Origin: Alphaproteobacteria bacterium
GTDB taxonomy: Bacteria > Pseudomonadota > Alphaproteobacteria > SHVW01
NCBI GenBank assembly: GCA_016869645.1
Contig: VGDO01000012.1
Span: 1 to 55,146, forward strand
Direction: 5' to 3'
DNA: 55,146 nucleotides
Shown here: piece after piece, positions 19,199 through 31,452 of the stretch
Layout: each line of letters begins with the position of its first letter
Numbering within the stretch: position 1 is the first letter of the stretch
The notes under the pieces: generated by a model
The model's input: the letters and a program-made list of their open reading frames with translations, nothing else
Databases searched by the model: none
Told to the model about the DNA's origin: nothing
Position numbers and translations under genes: made by a program

Positions 19199-20220
19199 CG
19201 GCGGTTGCGCACCAGTCGGACCAGCTGATCGACATGCTCGGGCGGCGTCTGGGGAACGATGCCGTGACCAAGATTGAACACGAACGGACCTTCAGCCAAG
19301 ACATCGAGAATGGCGTCGATCTCGGCGGCCATCGCGTCACCGCCAACGACAAGGGCAAGCGGGTCGAGATTGCCCTGAACCGGTAAACGCCGTTGCAACG
19401 CCCGCGCAGCACTCAAGGGAACAGTGGTGTCGAGGCCGACCGCATCGACCTCGGTCTGCGAAATGTACGGCTCGAGGTTGGCGCCGGCGCCGCGCGGAAA
19501 GCCGATGATCGGGATCTGGGGATGCGCCGCTTTGAGCCGGCGCACAATGGTCATCGTGGGCCGGGTGACCCAGCGCTGGAACATCCGTTCCGAGAGCACG
19601 CCGGCCCAGGTGTCGAAAAGCTGGATGACTTCGGCTCCGGCGGCAATTTGTCCGTCGAGATACTCGACCGTTGCATCGACAATCACGTCGACCAACCGCG
19701 AGAATTCACTCGGCGACCGATAGGCCCAGTTCTTTACGAGGGAGAAATCTCGGCTCGAACCGCCTTCCACCATGTAGGTGGAGACCGTCCAGGGCGCGCC
19801 GGCAAATCCGATGAGCGCCGCCGTTGCGGGCAGCTCACGCCGCACACGACGAACCGTCTCGAGCACCGGCGCGACCGCTACGGCGACGCCTGTTGCATCA
19901 AGCCGGCCGAGCTCAGCAGCCTCGCGTATCGGTTCCAACTTCGGCCCTTCGCCTTCCACGAAGCTCACGCGCTGTCCGAGTGCATAGGGAATGATCAGGA
20001 TGTCGGAAAACAGAATCGCCGCGTCCAAACCGTAGCGGTGAAGTGGTTGCAGCGTCACCTCGGCCGCCAACTCCGGATTGAGACAAAGATCCAGAAAACT
20101 TCCTGCCCGCTGACGGACCTGGCGGTATTCCGGCAGGTATCGACCTGCCTGGCGCATGAGCCAGATCGGCGGCGTGGCGGCGACTTGCCGGGCCAGCGCC
20201 TGAAGCAAAGGTTTTGTCAC
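19195..20220 (-). CDS. hemE: uroporphyrinogen decarboxylase
   Basis: Cofactor-free decarboxylation of uroporphyrinogen III to coproporphyrinogen III. 341 residues. The active-site arginine segment WLMRQAGRYLPEYR is at residues 20-33, followed by ILFSDILIIPYALG and GFAGAPWTVSTYM; the C-terminal FNLGHGI motif is intact. It heads hemE-hemH-hemJ, whose stop and start codons overlap by four bases each. The gene points away from the candidate origin, the same arrangement as in Caulobacter and Rickettsia. Confidence 0.96.
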   Translation of the reverse strand: MTKPLLQALARQVAATPPIWLMRQAGRYLPEYRQVRQRAGSFLDLCLNPELAAEVTLQPLHRYGLDAAILFSDILIIPYALGQRVSFVEGEGPKLEPIREAAELGRLDATGVAVAVAPVLETVRRVRRELPATAALIGFAGAPWTVSTYMVEGGSSRDFSLVKNWAYRSPSEFSRLVDVIVDATVEYLDGQIAAGAEVIQLFDTWAGVLSERMFQRWVTRPTMTIVRRLKAAHPQIPIIGFPRGAGANLEPYISQTEVDAVGLDTTVPLSAARALQRRLPVQGNLDPLALVVGGDAMAAEIDAILDVLAEGPFVFNLGHGIVPQTPPEHVDQLVRLVRNRR

Positions 20221-20673
20221 GTTGAACTGTCTGGATAGCGAAGACGAGCGGGATTGGCCATGGTTTGCCGGGTTCCCTTATACTGTTCAATAAAATATAG
20301 AAAGAAAGGATGTTGTAGTAGGGCCGTGAGATTCGAGGATTACCGTTTGGCCTCGATCGACTCACAGCCTTGCCATTCTACGGTATGTGATGGATCACCT
20401 TGTGGATGGCGGCAATGTGGAACCCTGACCGGGCACGGCAGGATTGAGGTTCCGGTCTGACATGAAACATGTGGAAAGACCTGAATCCACCGCAGAACCG
20501 CGCGCCGCGATGAACGATACTCGGTTTGCCGGCGAGCAAGCGAGGCTTTGCGCAGGTCGGGACGAATTGGCCGGAAGGGCGCACAGTTATCGCTCTTTGG
20601 CAGAGTCGTCACTTTATTCCCAAGTTGTTCGTCCGATTGTCCTCAACCCGGTTCCTTGGCAGAGCCGCACGCC
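20221..20673. other. candidate chromosomal replication origin (oriC)
   Basis: A 453-base non-coding gap between divergent hemE and the DUF299 regulator gene, the position of the mapped origin in Caulobacter crescentus. An AT-rich stretch at about 20277-20318 could be the unwinding element. DnaA-box-like sequences, each 7 of 9 matches to TTATCCACA or its complement: TGTGGATGG at 20401-20409, TGTGGAAAG at 20470-20478 and TTATTCCCA at 20614-20622. Weaker cores are TGTGGA at 20416 and ATCCAC at 20485-20490. A 12-base inverted repeat GTGATGGATCAC overlaps 20387-20398. No perfect DnaA box is seen, so the call rests mainly on synteny, nearby parS and gene divergence. Confidence 0.6.
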
Positions 20674-21498
20674 ATGAGCGTCCGACCGGTTCATCTTCAC
20701 CTCGTATCCGACGCGACGGGTGAGACAATCAATCGGGTTGCCGGCGCTTGCGTTGCACAGTTCGAAGGCGTGGAAGCAATCGAACATGTCTGGTCGCTCG
20801 TCCGCACCCGTGGCCATGTCGAGAAGGTGCTGGCCGGGATCAAAGCGCATCCCGGCATCGTGCTCTTCACCTTCGCCGATGTGGCGCTGCGTCAGATCCT
20901 GGAGGACGGTTGCCGGCGCCTCAGCGTTCCTTTCATTTCGGTTCTCGATCCGGTTATCGAGGCGCTGACCGGCTATCTCGGTCTGCAGGCTCATGGCGAA
21001 CCCGGTCGGCAGCACGCCATGGATGACGCCTATTTCGGGCGAATTGCCGCCATGGACTACACGCTGGTCCACGACGACGGCCAATCGGTCGGCGATCTCG
21101 ACAAAGCAGACATCGTCATTGTCGGTGTATCGCGCAGCTCAAAGACCCCAACCTCGCTCTACCTCGCCAACCGCGGGTACCGCGTCGCGAACATTCCCTT
21201 CGTGCCCAACGTGCCCCTGCCGGACGAGCTGTTTCAAGCAACGCAGCCGTTGATTGTCGGCCTGACGAAGGATCCCGAGCGGCTTGTCCAGATCAGGCGA
21301 AATCGCATGCTGATGCTCAAGGAAGAGGGGACAACCGACTATACCGACATCGAAGCCGTACGCTCCGAACTGCAGGCAGCGCGTCGCGTGTTCGGCGAAC
21401 ACGACTGGCCGGTAATCGATGTCACCAGGCGGTCCATCGAGGAAACGGCTGCCGCCATCCTGCAGCACTTCAATCGCCGCCGAGGCCTGGATGTCTGA
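20674..21498 (+). CDS. pyruvate, phosphate dikinase regulatory protein (DUF299 kinase/pyrophosphorylase)
   Basis: Bifunctional Ser/Thr kinase and phosphorylase that switches pyruvate phosphate dikinase or PEP synthase off and on with ADP and phosphate. 274 residues from the ATG at 20674. It starts VHLHLVSDATGETIN as in the family; the P-loop-like GVSRSSKT motif is at 151-158 and the C-terminal ARRVFGEHDWPVIDVTRRSIEETAA is typical. The target enzyme gene is not in this window. It is the first gene of the right arm beside the origin, as in other alphaproteobacteria, and overlaps maf by eight bases. Confidence 0.93.
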   Translation: MSVRPVHLHLVSDATGETINRVAGACVAQFEGVEAIEHVWSLVRTRGHVEKVLAGIKAHPGIVLFTFADVALRQILEDGCRRLSVPFISVLDPVIEALTGYLGLQAHGEPGRQHAMDDAYFGRIAAMDYTLVHDDGQSVGDLDKADIVIVGVSRSSKTPTSLYLANRGYRVANIPFVPNVPLPDELFQATQPLIVGLTKDPERLVQIRRNRMLMLKEEGTTDYTDIEAVRSELQAARRVFGEHDWPVIDVTRRSIEETAAAILQHFNRRRGLDV

Positions 21499-22132
21499 AG
21501 CGCCGCGGGACAGTCGGCCAGGCGCCCGGCCGGGCGCCAAATCGATCATCCTCGCTTCGCAGAGCCGGTTTCGCCGAGCCGTCCTGGCTCATGCCGGGAT
21601 CTCATTCGCGGTCGAGGCTGCCGCGATCGACGAGGCGGAAGTTCGCGCAGGCTGCCGCGCCGCGGGCGAGGACGCACGGGCTGCGGCAATGGCGCTGGCG
21701 GAGCTTAAAGCGGTGCGCATCAGCCGGCGACATCCCGACGCTCTGGTCATCGGCGCGGACCAGATGCTCGAATGCGACGGAGCATGGTTTGAGAAACCGG
21801 TGGATCGCGACAGCGCGCGCACGTCTTTGCTGGCTCTGCGCGGCAAGACGCATCAATTGGTGACCGCCGTATGCGTGGCGCAGGCCGGTCAACGCATCTG
21901 GCACCACGCCGAAAGCGCGCATCTGACCATGCGCCAATTCAGCGACGGATTTCTCGAGAGCTATCTCGACGCGGCGGGAGACGATACCCTGCTGACGGTC
22001 GGCGCCTATCAGGTCGAAGGTCTGGGCATCCAGCTTTTCGAGCGCGTTGAGGGCGATCACTCGACGATCCTCGGGCTGCCGCTGCTGCCGCTCCTGGATT
22101 TTCTGCGTGGGCATGGCGCCGTGCCGCGATGA
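21491..22132 (+). CDS. maf: Maf family nucleoside-triphosphate pyrophosphatase
   Basis: House-cleaning enzyme that hydrolyses non-canonical or pyrimidine nucleoside triphosphates. 213 residues from the ATG at 21491, which overlaps the previous stop by eight bases. The N-terminal ILASQSRFRRAVL motif, the catalytic GADQMLECDG segment and GAYQVEGLGIQLFERVEGDHSTILGLP are the family landmarks. The first 16 residues are a non-conserved extension. The stop overlaps the coaE start by four bases. In many alphaproteobacteria aroE lies here between maf and coaE; it is absent. Confidence 0.92.
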   Translation: MSEAPRDSRPGARPGAKSIILASQSRFRRAVLAHAGISFAVEAAAIDEAEVRAGCRAAGEDARAAAMALAELKAVRISRRHPDALVIGADQMLECDGAWFEKPVDRDSARTSLLALRGKTHQLVTAVCVAQAGQRIWHHAESAHLTMRQFSDGFLESYLDAAGDDTLLTVGAYQVEGLGIQLFERVEGDHSTILGLPLLPLLDFLRGHGAVPR

Positions 22133-22791
22133 TCGTGCTTGGCCTGACCGGTTCGATCGGCATGGGCAAGAGCGCGGCCGCGACGGTGCTGCGCCAGCTC
22201 GGCGTACCGGTTCATGATGCCGATCAAGCGGTGCACCGCCTGCTCGGACCGGGAGGATCAGCAGTGCCGCGGATCGCCGAGTTGTTCCCCCAGGCGATCG
22301 TGAGCGCCGATGGCGGCGTCCGCGTCGATCGACGTGCGCTGGGAGCCGTCGTCTTCGGCCGGCCGGACTTGCTGAAGCGCCTGGAAGCGATCTTGCATCC
22401 GCTGGTTCGTCGGTCCGAGCAGACCTTCATTCGCGCCCACCGGTCGCGGCGGGTCGGGACGGTCGCGATCGACGTGCCGCTGCTCTTCGAGACGGGCACG
22501 GAGAAGCGTTGCGATGCGGCGATCCTGGTCACTGCGCCAGCCGCAGTGCAGGCCCATCGCGTGCTGGCGCGACCCGGCATGACGTCGGAGCGTTTTGCGG
22601 CGGTTCGCAAGCTGCAGATGCCGGAGCGTGACAAGCGCCGACGTGCGGACTTCGTCGTGATGACCGGCCTCAGCAAGCGGTTGACCCGCGATCGGCTGAC
22701 GGCCATTGTGCGACTGATGGCGACCCCGGCGGGGCGAGCAAGGGTGCGGGATGCGCGAAATCGTCGTCGATACCGAAACAACCGGGCTTGA
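22129..22791 (+). CDS. coaE: dephospho-CoA kinase
   Basis: Last step of coenzyme A synthesis, phosphorylating dephospho-CoA at the ribose 3' position. 220 residues. Walker A GSIGMGKS is at 8-15, followed by VHDADQAVHRLL and DVPLLFETG, both typical of CoaE. The C-terminal 20 residues are Arg-rich and run into dnaQ in another frame; the overlap is 41 bases. Start and stop overlaps on both sides indicate a single transcript for the run from the DUF299 gene through dnaQ. Confidence 0.95.
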   Translation: MIVLGLTGSIGMGKSAAATVLRQLGVPVHDADQAVHRLLGPGGSAVPRIAELFPQAIVSADGGVRVDRRALGAVVFGRPDLLKRLEAILHPLVRRSEQTFIRAHRSRRVGTVAIDVPLLFETGTEKRCDAAILVTAPAAVQAHRVLARPGMTSERFAAVRKLQMPERDKRRRADFVVMTGLSKRLTRDRLTAIVRLMATPAGRARVRDARNRRRYRNNRA

Positions 22792-23455
22792 TTCGCGGCC
22801 GGTTGAACGCGGCGGTACCGGCGATCGGATCGTCGAGATCGCTTGCGTCGAGCTGTTCAATCACATTCCGACCGGCCGGCACTTTCACAAGTACATCAAC
22901 CCGGAACGGCCGATGTCGGCGGACGCCTTCGCGATCCACGGGCTGTCGGACGAGTTTCTGGGCGGGCACCCGACCTTCGCGAAGGTGGTTGACGATCTGC
23001 TCGACTTCATCGGCGATGCGCAGCTCGTCATCCATAATGCCGAGTTCGACATGCGCTTCATCAATGCCGAGCTCGAGCGCCTGGGGCGCCAACCTCTTGC
23101 AATCGAGCGCGCCGTGGACACTGTGCAATTGGCGCGGCGGCGGTTTCCCGGTGCCCGGGTCAGCCTCGACGAGCTATGCAAGCGTTTTGCAATCGACCTC
23201 TCCGTGCGCGAAAAACACGGCGCGCTGATCGACGTCACCCTTCTTGCCGAAGTCTATCTCGAGCTGCGCGGCGGCCGGCAGCCCGGCTTCATGCTGGATA
23301 GTCAAGCGGCTGCGGTCACGCAGGTGATGGGGGCGGTGCGCGGCGCACGCCCGCAGCGGCCGATGCCGCTCGAACACTGTCCGAGCCCCGAAGAAACGGC
23401 GGCGCACCAGACGCTGGTCGCCAGCCTCAACCAGCCGATCTGGCTCAGGACGTAG
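22751..23455 (+). CDS. dnaQ: DNA polymerase III epsilon subunit (proofreading exonuclease)
   Basis: The 3'-5' proofreading exonuclease of the replicative polymerase. 234 residues. DEDDh catalytic residues are Asp7 and Glu9 (VVDTETTG), Asp100 (IHNAEFDMRF), His156 and Asp161 (REKHGALIDVTLL). The C-terminal tail after about residue 175 is where the alpha-binding segment would lie. The ATG falls 41 bases inside coaE. Its 3' end overlaps the convergent secB gene by 11 bases. Confidence 0.95.
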   Translation: MREIVVDTETTGLDSRPVERGGTGDRIVEIACVELFNHIPTGRHFHKYINPERPMSADAFAIHGLSDEFLGGHPTFAKVVDDLLDFIGDAQLVIHNAEFDMRFINAELERLGRQPLAIERAVDTVQLARRRFPGARVSLDELCKRFAIDLSVREKHGALIDVTLLAEVYLELRGGRQPGFMLDSQAAAVTQVMGAVRGARPQRPMPLEHCPSPEETAAHQTLVASLNQPIWLRT

Positions 23456-23960
23456 GCGGCGAACCGGTCGACGGCTGTAGTGGCGGCGCCTGCTGCTGAA
23501 GCTGCTGGCGGTAGAGCTGCGCGAAATCGATCGGCTGGAGCGACAGCGGCGGAAACCCTCCGTCACGCGTTGCCTCGGATAGGATGGCGCGCGCAAAAGG
23601 GAAGAGCAGGCGCGGACATTCAATCAGCAGGATCGGGCGAATGTGCTCCTCAGGGATGCCCGAGAGAGTGAACACGCCGCCATAGGTCAGCTCGACGACG
23701 AAGGCCACCTGGCTTTCGTGTTTCGCCTCCGCGCCGATCACGAGCAGGACCTCATAGGCGCTCTCGGCGATCGGGCGCGCCTTGACGTCGACATTGACAG
23801 CAATCTGCGGCGCTTGTCGCAGCGTCAGGCTGTTGGGGGCATTCGGATTCTCGAAGGAAAAGTCCTTCACGTATTGCGCGTTGACGGTCAGGGGCGGCTG
23901 CTGCGTCGGACGCGGCTGACCGGCACCGTCGGGGGTGGCGCCGGCGGACTGATCGGACAT
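23445..23960 (-). CDS. secB: protein-export chaperone SecB
   Basis: Tetrameric chaperone that keeps preproteins unfolded for SecA. The ATG at 23960 (171 residues) has GGAG eight bases upstream; the longer open frame is not SecB-like. Family motifs VNAQYVKDFSFENPNAP, GGVFTLSGIPEEHIRPILLIECPRLLFPFAR are split across the middle of the protein, and DGGFPPLSLQPIDFAQLY is near the C terminus. The tail is Gln/Pro-rich. It faces dnaQ, with an 11-base overlap of 3' ends. Confidence 0.95.
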   Translation of the reverse strand: MSDQSAGATPDGAGQPRPTQQPPLTVNAQYVKDFSFENPNAPNSLTLRQAPQIAVNVDVKARPIAESAYEVLLVIGAEAKHESQVAFVVELTYGGVFTLSGIPEEHIRPILLIECPRLLFPFARAILSEATRDGGFPPLSLQPIDFAQLYRQQLQQQAPPLQPSTGSPPTS

Positions 23961-24089
23961 CGGCTGGTCTCCAACTGGGGCAAGCGGGCGAATTAGGCGA
24001 CGAGTGCCTGTGCGCGCGTGGACATGCCCTGGGGATTGCGGACCATCCCGGTAACATGGATGCCCCGGGAGGCACAACAGGGCTGCGGT

Positions 24090-24632
24090 TCAGGGCTTTC
24101 GCGACGGCTCGGGCGAGGGCAGGGGGGCGGGCGGCGGCGCGGGCGTGACATCTCGGAACTCGCCGTCGATGACCGTCGTTTCTCCCTTGGTCGGTCCCGG
24201 CGCCCATGGTTTTGCGGAGAGGTCGGCCGTGCCGGACTCGTCGACGGCGCTTGCCATGAAGACGCGAAAGGCGGACTTGCCGCGCATGCCGCTGACGACG
24301 AAGCGGCCGATGAAACGACGCACAGCCGGGACCGCGAGCGGCAGCGCAATGAGATCCGTCACGAAGCCCGGTGCAAGCAGCAGGATGGCTGCGACCACCA
24401 GACCGACCGCATCAATCAGGAGGACACCGGCCTCGCTGCCGGAGTGGAGAGCGATATTGAGCCGCTTCAGCGTTCTGGGGCCTTGCCATCGCAGCAGGAC
24501 GATGCCCGAAAGCGTGGTGGTCAGAAGGCCGCTCAATGCCGGCCAGAATCCGGCCGCACTGGCGATCACGGTAAATACCGAGATCTCCAGGAACGGGAGG
24601 GCGAGAAGCAGCGCAATGGCCAATAGCCGCAT
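24090..24632 (-). CDS. fxsA: FxsA family membrane protein
   Basis: Small inner-membrane protein; the E. coli homologue suppresses F-plasmid exclusion of phage T7, and the native role is unclear. 180 residues with membrane segments at about 5-45 and 70-105; the LPFLEISVFTVIASAAGF start and LLLAPGFVTDLIALPL motif are characteristic. The last 30 residues are Pro-rich and cytoplasmic. It is upstream of secB on the same strand and divergent from the Tim44-like gene, with 171 bases between. Confidence 0.88.
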   Translation of the reverse strand: MRLLAIALLLALPFLEISVFTVIASAAGFWPALSGLLTTTLSGIVLLRWQGPRTLKRLNIALHSGSEAGVLLIDAVGLVVAAILLLAPGFVTDLIALPLAVPAVRRFIGRFVVSGMRGKSAFRVFMASAVDESGTADLSAKPWAPGPTKGETTVIDGEFRDVTPAPPPAPLPSPEPSRKP

Positions 24633-24803
24633 GCTTGCTCTTTCCGGTGCAACGCCGTAAGGAATCCGCTAGGATCGGCAGATCGGGCAGCCCAGGGCCA
24701 CGCGCATGGGGGAAGAGCGTTGCCATCCCTCCCTTAGCCCAGGCACGTGGCCGGGTCCAGCGCTGCCGTGGGTCGGCCAGGTCCGGCATTGGCTAGGAAT
24801 TCG

Positions 24804-25526
24804 ATGAGCGAAGGTTTTCCGGTGTTGGACATCATCATTTTCGCGCTGCTTGCGGGTTTCCTGATCCTGCGGCTGCGCAGCGTGCTGGGCCGGCGGACGG
24901 GTCACGAGAAGCAACGGCCGTTCAAGCCGATGACGCCGGCTCCGGGCGCCGCGGCACGCGATGACAATGTCGTCGCATTGCCGCCGCGCGGGCCCGATGC
25001 TCGCTCCCCCTCTGCTCAGTCCGGCGGCCAGGCTGACGCTGGCGCCGGCGCCGAGGCACGGGATGCCGAGCCGTCCCTGGCCGATGGCCTGTCGCAGATC
25101 AAGGCGGCGGATTCGGGTTTCCGCGCCGACGACTTCCTGGCCGGGGCGCGCGTCGCGTTCGAGATGATCCTCGAGTCCTTCGCGCGCGGCGACAGCGCAG
25201 CCCTGCGGCCTCTGCTGGCCGATGATGTCTATCGCAAGTTCGCTGCTGCGATCGACACGCGCGAGCGCGCTGGCGAAGTATTGGAGACGACGCTGGTCGG
25301 CATCCGCTCCGCCGAGCTCGTCGAGGCTCGTCTCCAGGGGCGGGATGCAATCATTACCGTCAAGTTCGTGTCCGAACAGGTCAACGTCACCAAGAAGCGT
25401 GACGGCACGGTCGTCGATGGAGACCCCAGCGAGGTGGTTGTGGTCACCGACGTCTGGACCTTCCAGCGCAGCACGCGCGCACGCGACCCGAACTGGACCC
25501 TGGTCGCCACCCACGTTCCGAGCTGA
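24804..25526 (+). CDS. Tim44/TimA domain-containing protein
   Basis: Membrane-anchored protein with a Tim44-like C-terminal domain. 240 residues from the ATG at 24804. Residues 8-27 form a single membrane anchor, followed by a low-complexity Ala/Pro/Gly linker (about 45-85) and a Tim44 domain from about 100 with FARGDSAALRPLLADDVYRKFAAAI and a DVWTFQRS ending. In alphaproteobacteria this gene (TimA) sits beside secB and mltA as here; the mitochondrial counterpart anchors the import motor. Its bacterial role is not settled. Confidence 0.88.
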   Translation: MSEGFPVLDIIIFALLAGFLILRLRSVLGRRTGHEKQRPFKPMTPAPGAAARDDNVVALPPRGPDARSPSAQSGGQADAGAGAEARDAEPSLADGLSQIKAADSGFRADDFLAGARVAFEMILESFARGDSAALRPLLADDVYRKFAAAIDTRERAGEVLETTLVGIRSAELVEARLQGRDAIITVKFVSEQVNVTKKRDGTVVDGDPSEVVVVTDVWTFQRSTRARDPNWTLVATHVPS

Positions 25527-25557
25527 ATCGCGGTACCGCTCAGGCGTCGGCCGTTAC

Positions 25558-26745
<1,188 letters not shown>

Positions 26746-26770
26746 ACGGTTCCTAGAACGGGGTCCTTCC

Positions 26771-26798
26771 AGATTGAAGCATCGCTTCACTCTGGAGC
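26771..26798. repeat. small palindromic repeat, copy 1 (possible bidirectional terminator)
   Basis: TGAAGC-ATC-GCTTCA at 26775-26789, a six-base-pair perfect stem with a three-base loop, between convergent mltA and the DUF1194 gene. A similar element recurs at 31418. No run of T follows, so a canonical intrinsic terminator is not proven. Confidence 0.45.
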
Positions 26799-26835
26799 GT
26801 GAATCCCGCTGTCGAATTCAAAGCAAGACCGCGGC

Positions 26836-27627
26836 CTAGTTGGCCGCCGGTTCCGGAGCGCGCGCCAGGCCGCCGCCGAACGCGTCCTCCGGACGGACCC
26901 CAGCGGGAAGATTGGCGATCTCCTTGATCAGCTTGGTCAACACCGCCTGGGTGAAGGTGTCGAAGCCGATCGCGACGGTCATGAATGCGCCGGGACCACC
27001 GATCACATTCTGCTCGTAATACTTGTCGAGATCCTTCTCCGCAGCGAAGCCGAACGGGCTCGGCCGGTCGTTCACGATCGGCAGGCCGTTGATCGTGATG
27101 CCTCTTGCGATTGCGTCGTCGCGCGCCGAACGGATCGGTCGGCCGCGGTTGTTGCTGCCATCACCCGAAACATCGATCACGCGGCGCGTGCCCTCGTACG
27201 CGTTGTTGAACATCGGCACGCAGAAATCGAGCGCCGCGCTGATCGAGGTCCAGCTTTCGGCAATGCGCGGCGAGCGCTCGATGGCGTCCGCGAATGCTTG
27301 GGCGCCCGCGGCGTCCTTGATCAGCGTCCAATTCACGATGATCTGCTGGTACTGGGTCCCGGCCCACTCGACATAGGCGACCGCGATGCGGCCGAGCGGT
27401 CCGTTCTGAATGGCACGCGCGATGCGCGGATCGCGCCAGGCGCGGACATAGCCTTCGCGCTGCAGCCGCGCCTCGTCCTCGTCGATGCTGCGTGAGACGT
27501 CGACTGCGAGAATCAACTCCAGATCGACTTCGAGCAGGGTCGCCCAGGGCTGTCTTGCGAACAGCGCCGAGGACAGCAGGACGAGACAGGCCAATTTGCG
27601 AATGGCCACTTGACGCAGGTGCAGCAT
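26836..27627 (-). CDS. DUF1194 (von Willebrand factor A-like) secreted protein
   Basis: Exported VWA-like protein, 263 residues from the ATG at 27627, which has GGAG eight bases upstream; the open frame continues 13 codons higher. A signal peptide spans residues 1-29 (RKLACLVLLSSALFARQPWA). The metal-ion-dependent adhesion site core LILAVDVSRSIDEDE is clear, with later VIDVSGDGSNNRGRP. DUF1194 proteins are common in alphaproteobacteria and lack a known function. It converges on mltA and diverges from the MFS transporter gene. Confidence 0.88.
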   Translation of the reverse strand: MLHLRQVAIRKLACLVLLSSALFARQPWATLLEVDLELILAVDVSRSIDEDEARLQREGYVRAWRDPRIARAIQNGPLGRIAVAYVEWAGTQYQQIIVNWTLIKDAAGAQAFADAIERSPRIAESWTSISAALDFCVPMFNNAYEGTRRVIDVSGDGSNNRGRPIRSARDDAIARGITINGLPIVNDRPSPFGFAAEKDLDKYYEQNVIGGPGAFMTVAIGFDTFTQAVLTKLIKEIANLPAGVRPEDAFGGGLARAPEPAAN

Positions 27628-27752
27628 GCGCGCGGCTCCGCCTGAGTGCCGAGACCAGTGAATCACGAAGCCCTGCTATGCTCAAGGCCGAGGATACTGG
27701 GCGCGCTTTCCGAAGCCCTGTATCATGCTCTTCCCATCCTCCAGGCGCATTC

Positions 27753-28961
27753 ATGTCCGAAGCCGCCGCGTCGCTCCGCTCCGCTCGTATTCAGATGCCG
27801 GTTGTCCTGGTCAGCCTCGGCCATGGCGCAACCCATTGGATTGCGGCCACCTTCTACCTCGTCCTGCCGTTCATCGTGCGCGAGCTCGGCCTCAGTTATC
27901 TGGAGGCGGGTGCGCTGGTCACGTGTTTTCACGTCGGGTCGTCGGTCGCCAACCTGCCGAGCGGCACGCTGGTCGATCTGACCGGCCGCCGGGTCCTGAT
28001 CCAGGCGGCGGCACTGGTCGGCGGCAGCCTCGCCCTCTTCGGCATGGGCTTGGTCAAGGCCTACATCGCGCTCTGTGCGCTGGTCGTGCTGCTCGGTGCG
28101 TCCAACATGCTCTGGCATCCGGCCGCGATCTCGTATTTGTCGAGCCACTTGCCCAACAATCGCGGCTATGCGCTGTCGATCCATGCGCTCGGCGCCAATC
28201 TCGGCGACGCGATGGCGCCGTTGGCGGTCGGTTGGCTCCTGGCCGTGACACATTGGAGCGCGACGGCGGAGATCAATTCGCTGACCGGCCTCGCCGCTGC
28301 CGGCGTGCTGCTGATGGTGCTTCTACGCACTGATACGGCCTCGACCGCCGCCGCCAAGGCGATGGACTGGCGGGGGTATGCGCGCAGCCTGGTGGCAACA
28401 CTCAAGGCGCGCGCGGTCTGGAGCCTGTGCCTCATGGCCGGATTCCGGACGATGACCCAGAGCGGGCTGATGGTGTTTCTGCCTCTCTATCTGCTCAACG
28501 AAATGAAGGTCGACGCCATCTGGATGGGCTTCACGCTGATGATGCTCCAGATCGGCGGCATGGTCGCGACGCCGATCGCCGGCGTACTGAGCGACCGCAT
28601 CGGGCGCCGGCCGATCGTGCTCGGCGGCATCTTCGCGACCACGCTGCTGGTGTTCGGCCTCTGTTTCGTGCGCGATCCGGTCGTCTTCGTGTTCTGTGTA
28701 TCGGTCCTGGGCTTCTTCATGTATGCCGTGCGTCCCGTCATCCACAGTTGGTTAATGGACGTCTCGCCGCCAAGTCTGGCGGCGTCGATGACCAGCACCA
28801 TGTTCGGGACGCAGGCTCTGCTCTCGATGATTGCGCCGGTGTTCGGCGGCTGGCTCGCCGATCACTACGGTCTCGGATCGGTGTTCTATTTCCTGGCCGC
28901 CATGGTGCTGGTGGCCAACGCGCTCGCGCTCGCCGTTCCCGAAGCCGAGGGCAAGCGTTAG
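27753..28961 (+). CDS. MFS transporter
   Basis: Inner-membrane secondary transporter, 402 residues with about 12 membrane segments. The start ATG at 27753 gives MSEAAASLRSARIQMP followed by the first helix. The MFS signature between helices 2 and 3 reads SGTLVDLTGRRVLI, and its second-half repeat reads GVLSDRIGRRPIVLGG. The substrate cannot be told from sequence. The hybrid kinase gene starts 19 bases after the stop, so the pair may be cotranscribed, with the kinase sensing something the transporter handles. Confidence 0.88.
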   Translation: MSEAAASLRSARIQMPVVLVSLGHGATHWIAATFYLVLPFIVRELGLSYLEAGALVTCFHVGSSVANLPSGTLVDLTGRRVLIQAAALVGGSLALFGMGLVKAYIALCALVVLLGASNMLWHPAAISYLSSHLPNNRGYALSIHALGANLGDAMAPLAVGWLLAVTHWSATAEINSLTGLAAAGVLLMVLLRTDTASTAAAKAMDWRGYARSLVATLKARAVWSLCLMAGFRTMTQSGLMVFLPLYLLNEMKVDAIWMGFTLMMLQIGGMVATPIAGVLSDRIGRRPIVLGGIFATTLLVFGLCFVRDPVVFVFCVSVLGFFMYAVRPVIHSWLMDVSPPSLAASMTSTMFGTQALLSMIAPVFGGWLADHYGLGSVFYFLAAMVLVANALALAVPEAEGKR

Positions 28962-28980
28962 GCCCGCTGCATCGCCTGAA

Positions 28981-31417
<2,437 letters not shown>

Positions 31418-31422
<5 letters not shown>

Positions 31423-31446
31423 AGCTGCGCTTCAATCCGAAGCGAC
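31418..31446. repeat. small palindromic repeat, copy 2, overlapping the kinase stop codon
   Basis: ATTGAAGC-TGC-GCTTCAAT at 31418-31436, an eight-base-pair perfect stem. The following bases (ccgaagcg) resemble those after copy 1 (ctggagcg). It lies at the meeting point of two convergent genes, as copy 1 does. Confidence 0.5.
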
Positions 31447-31452
31447 CACAGT

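Noticed and set aside
20462..20474. ACATGAAACATGT near the origin as a third parS
   Set aside because: It differs from the parS consensus in the core (ATGAAACAT instead of TTCACGTGAA).
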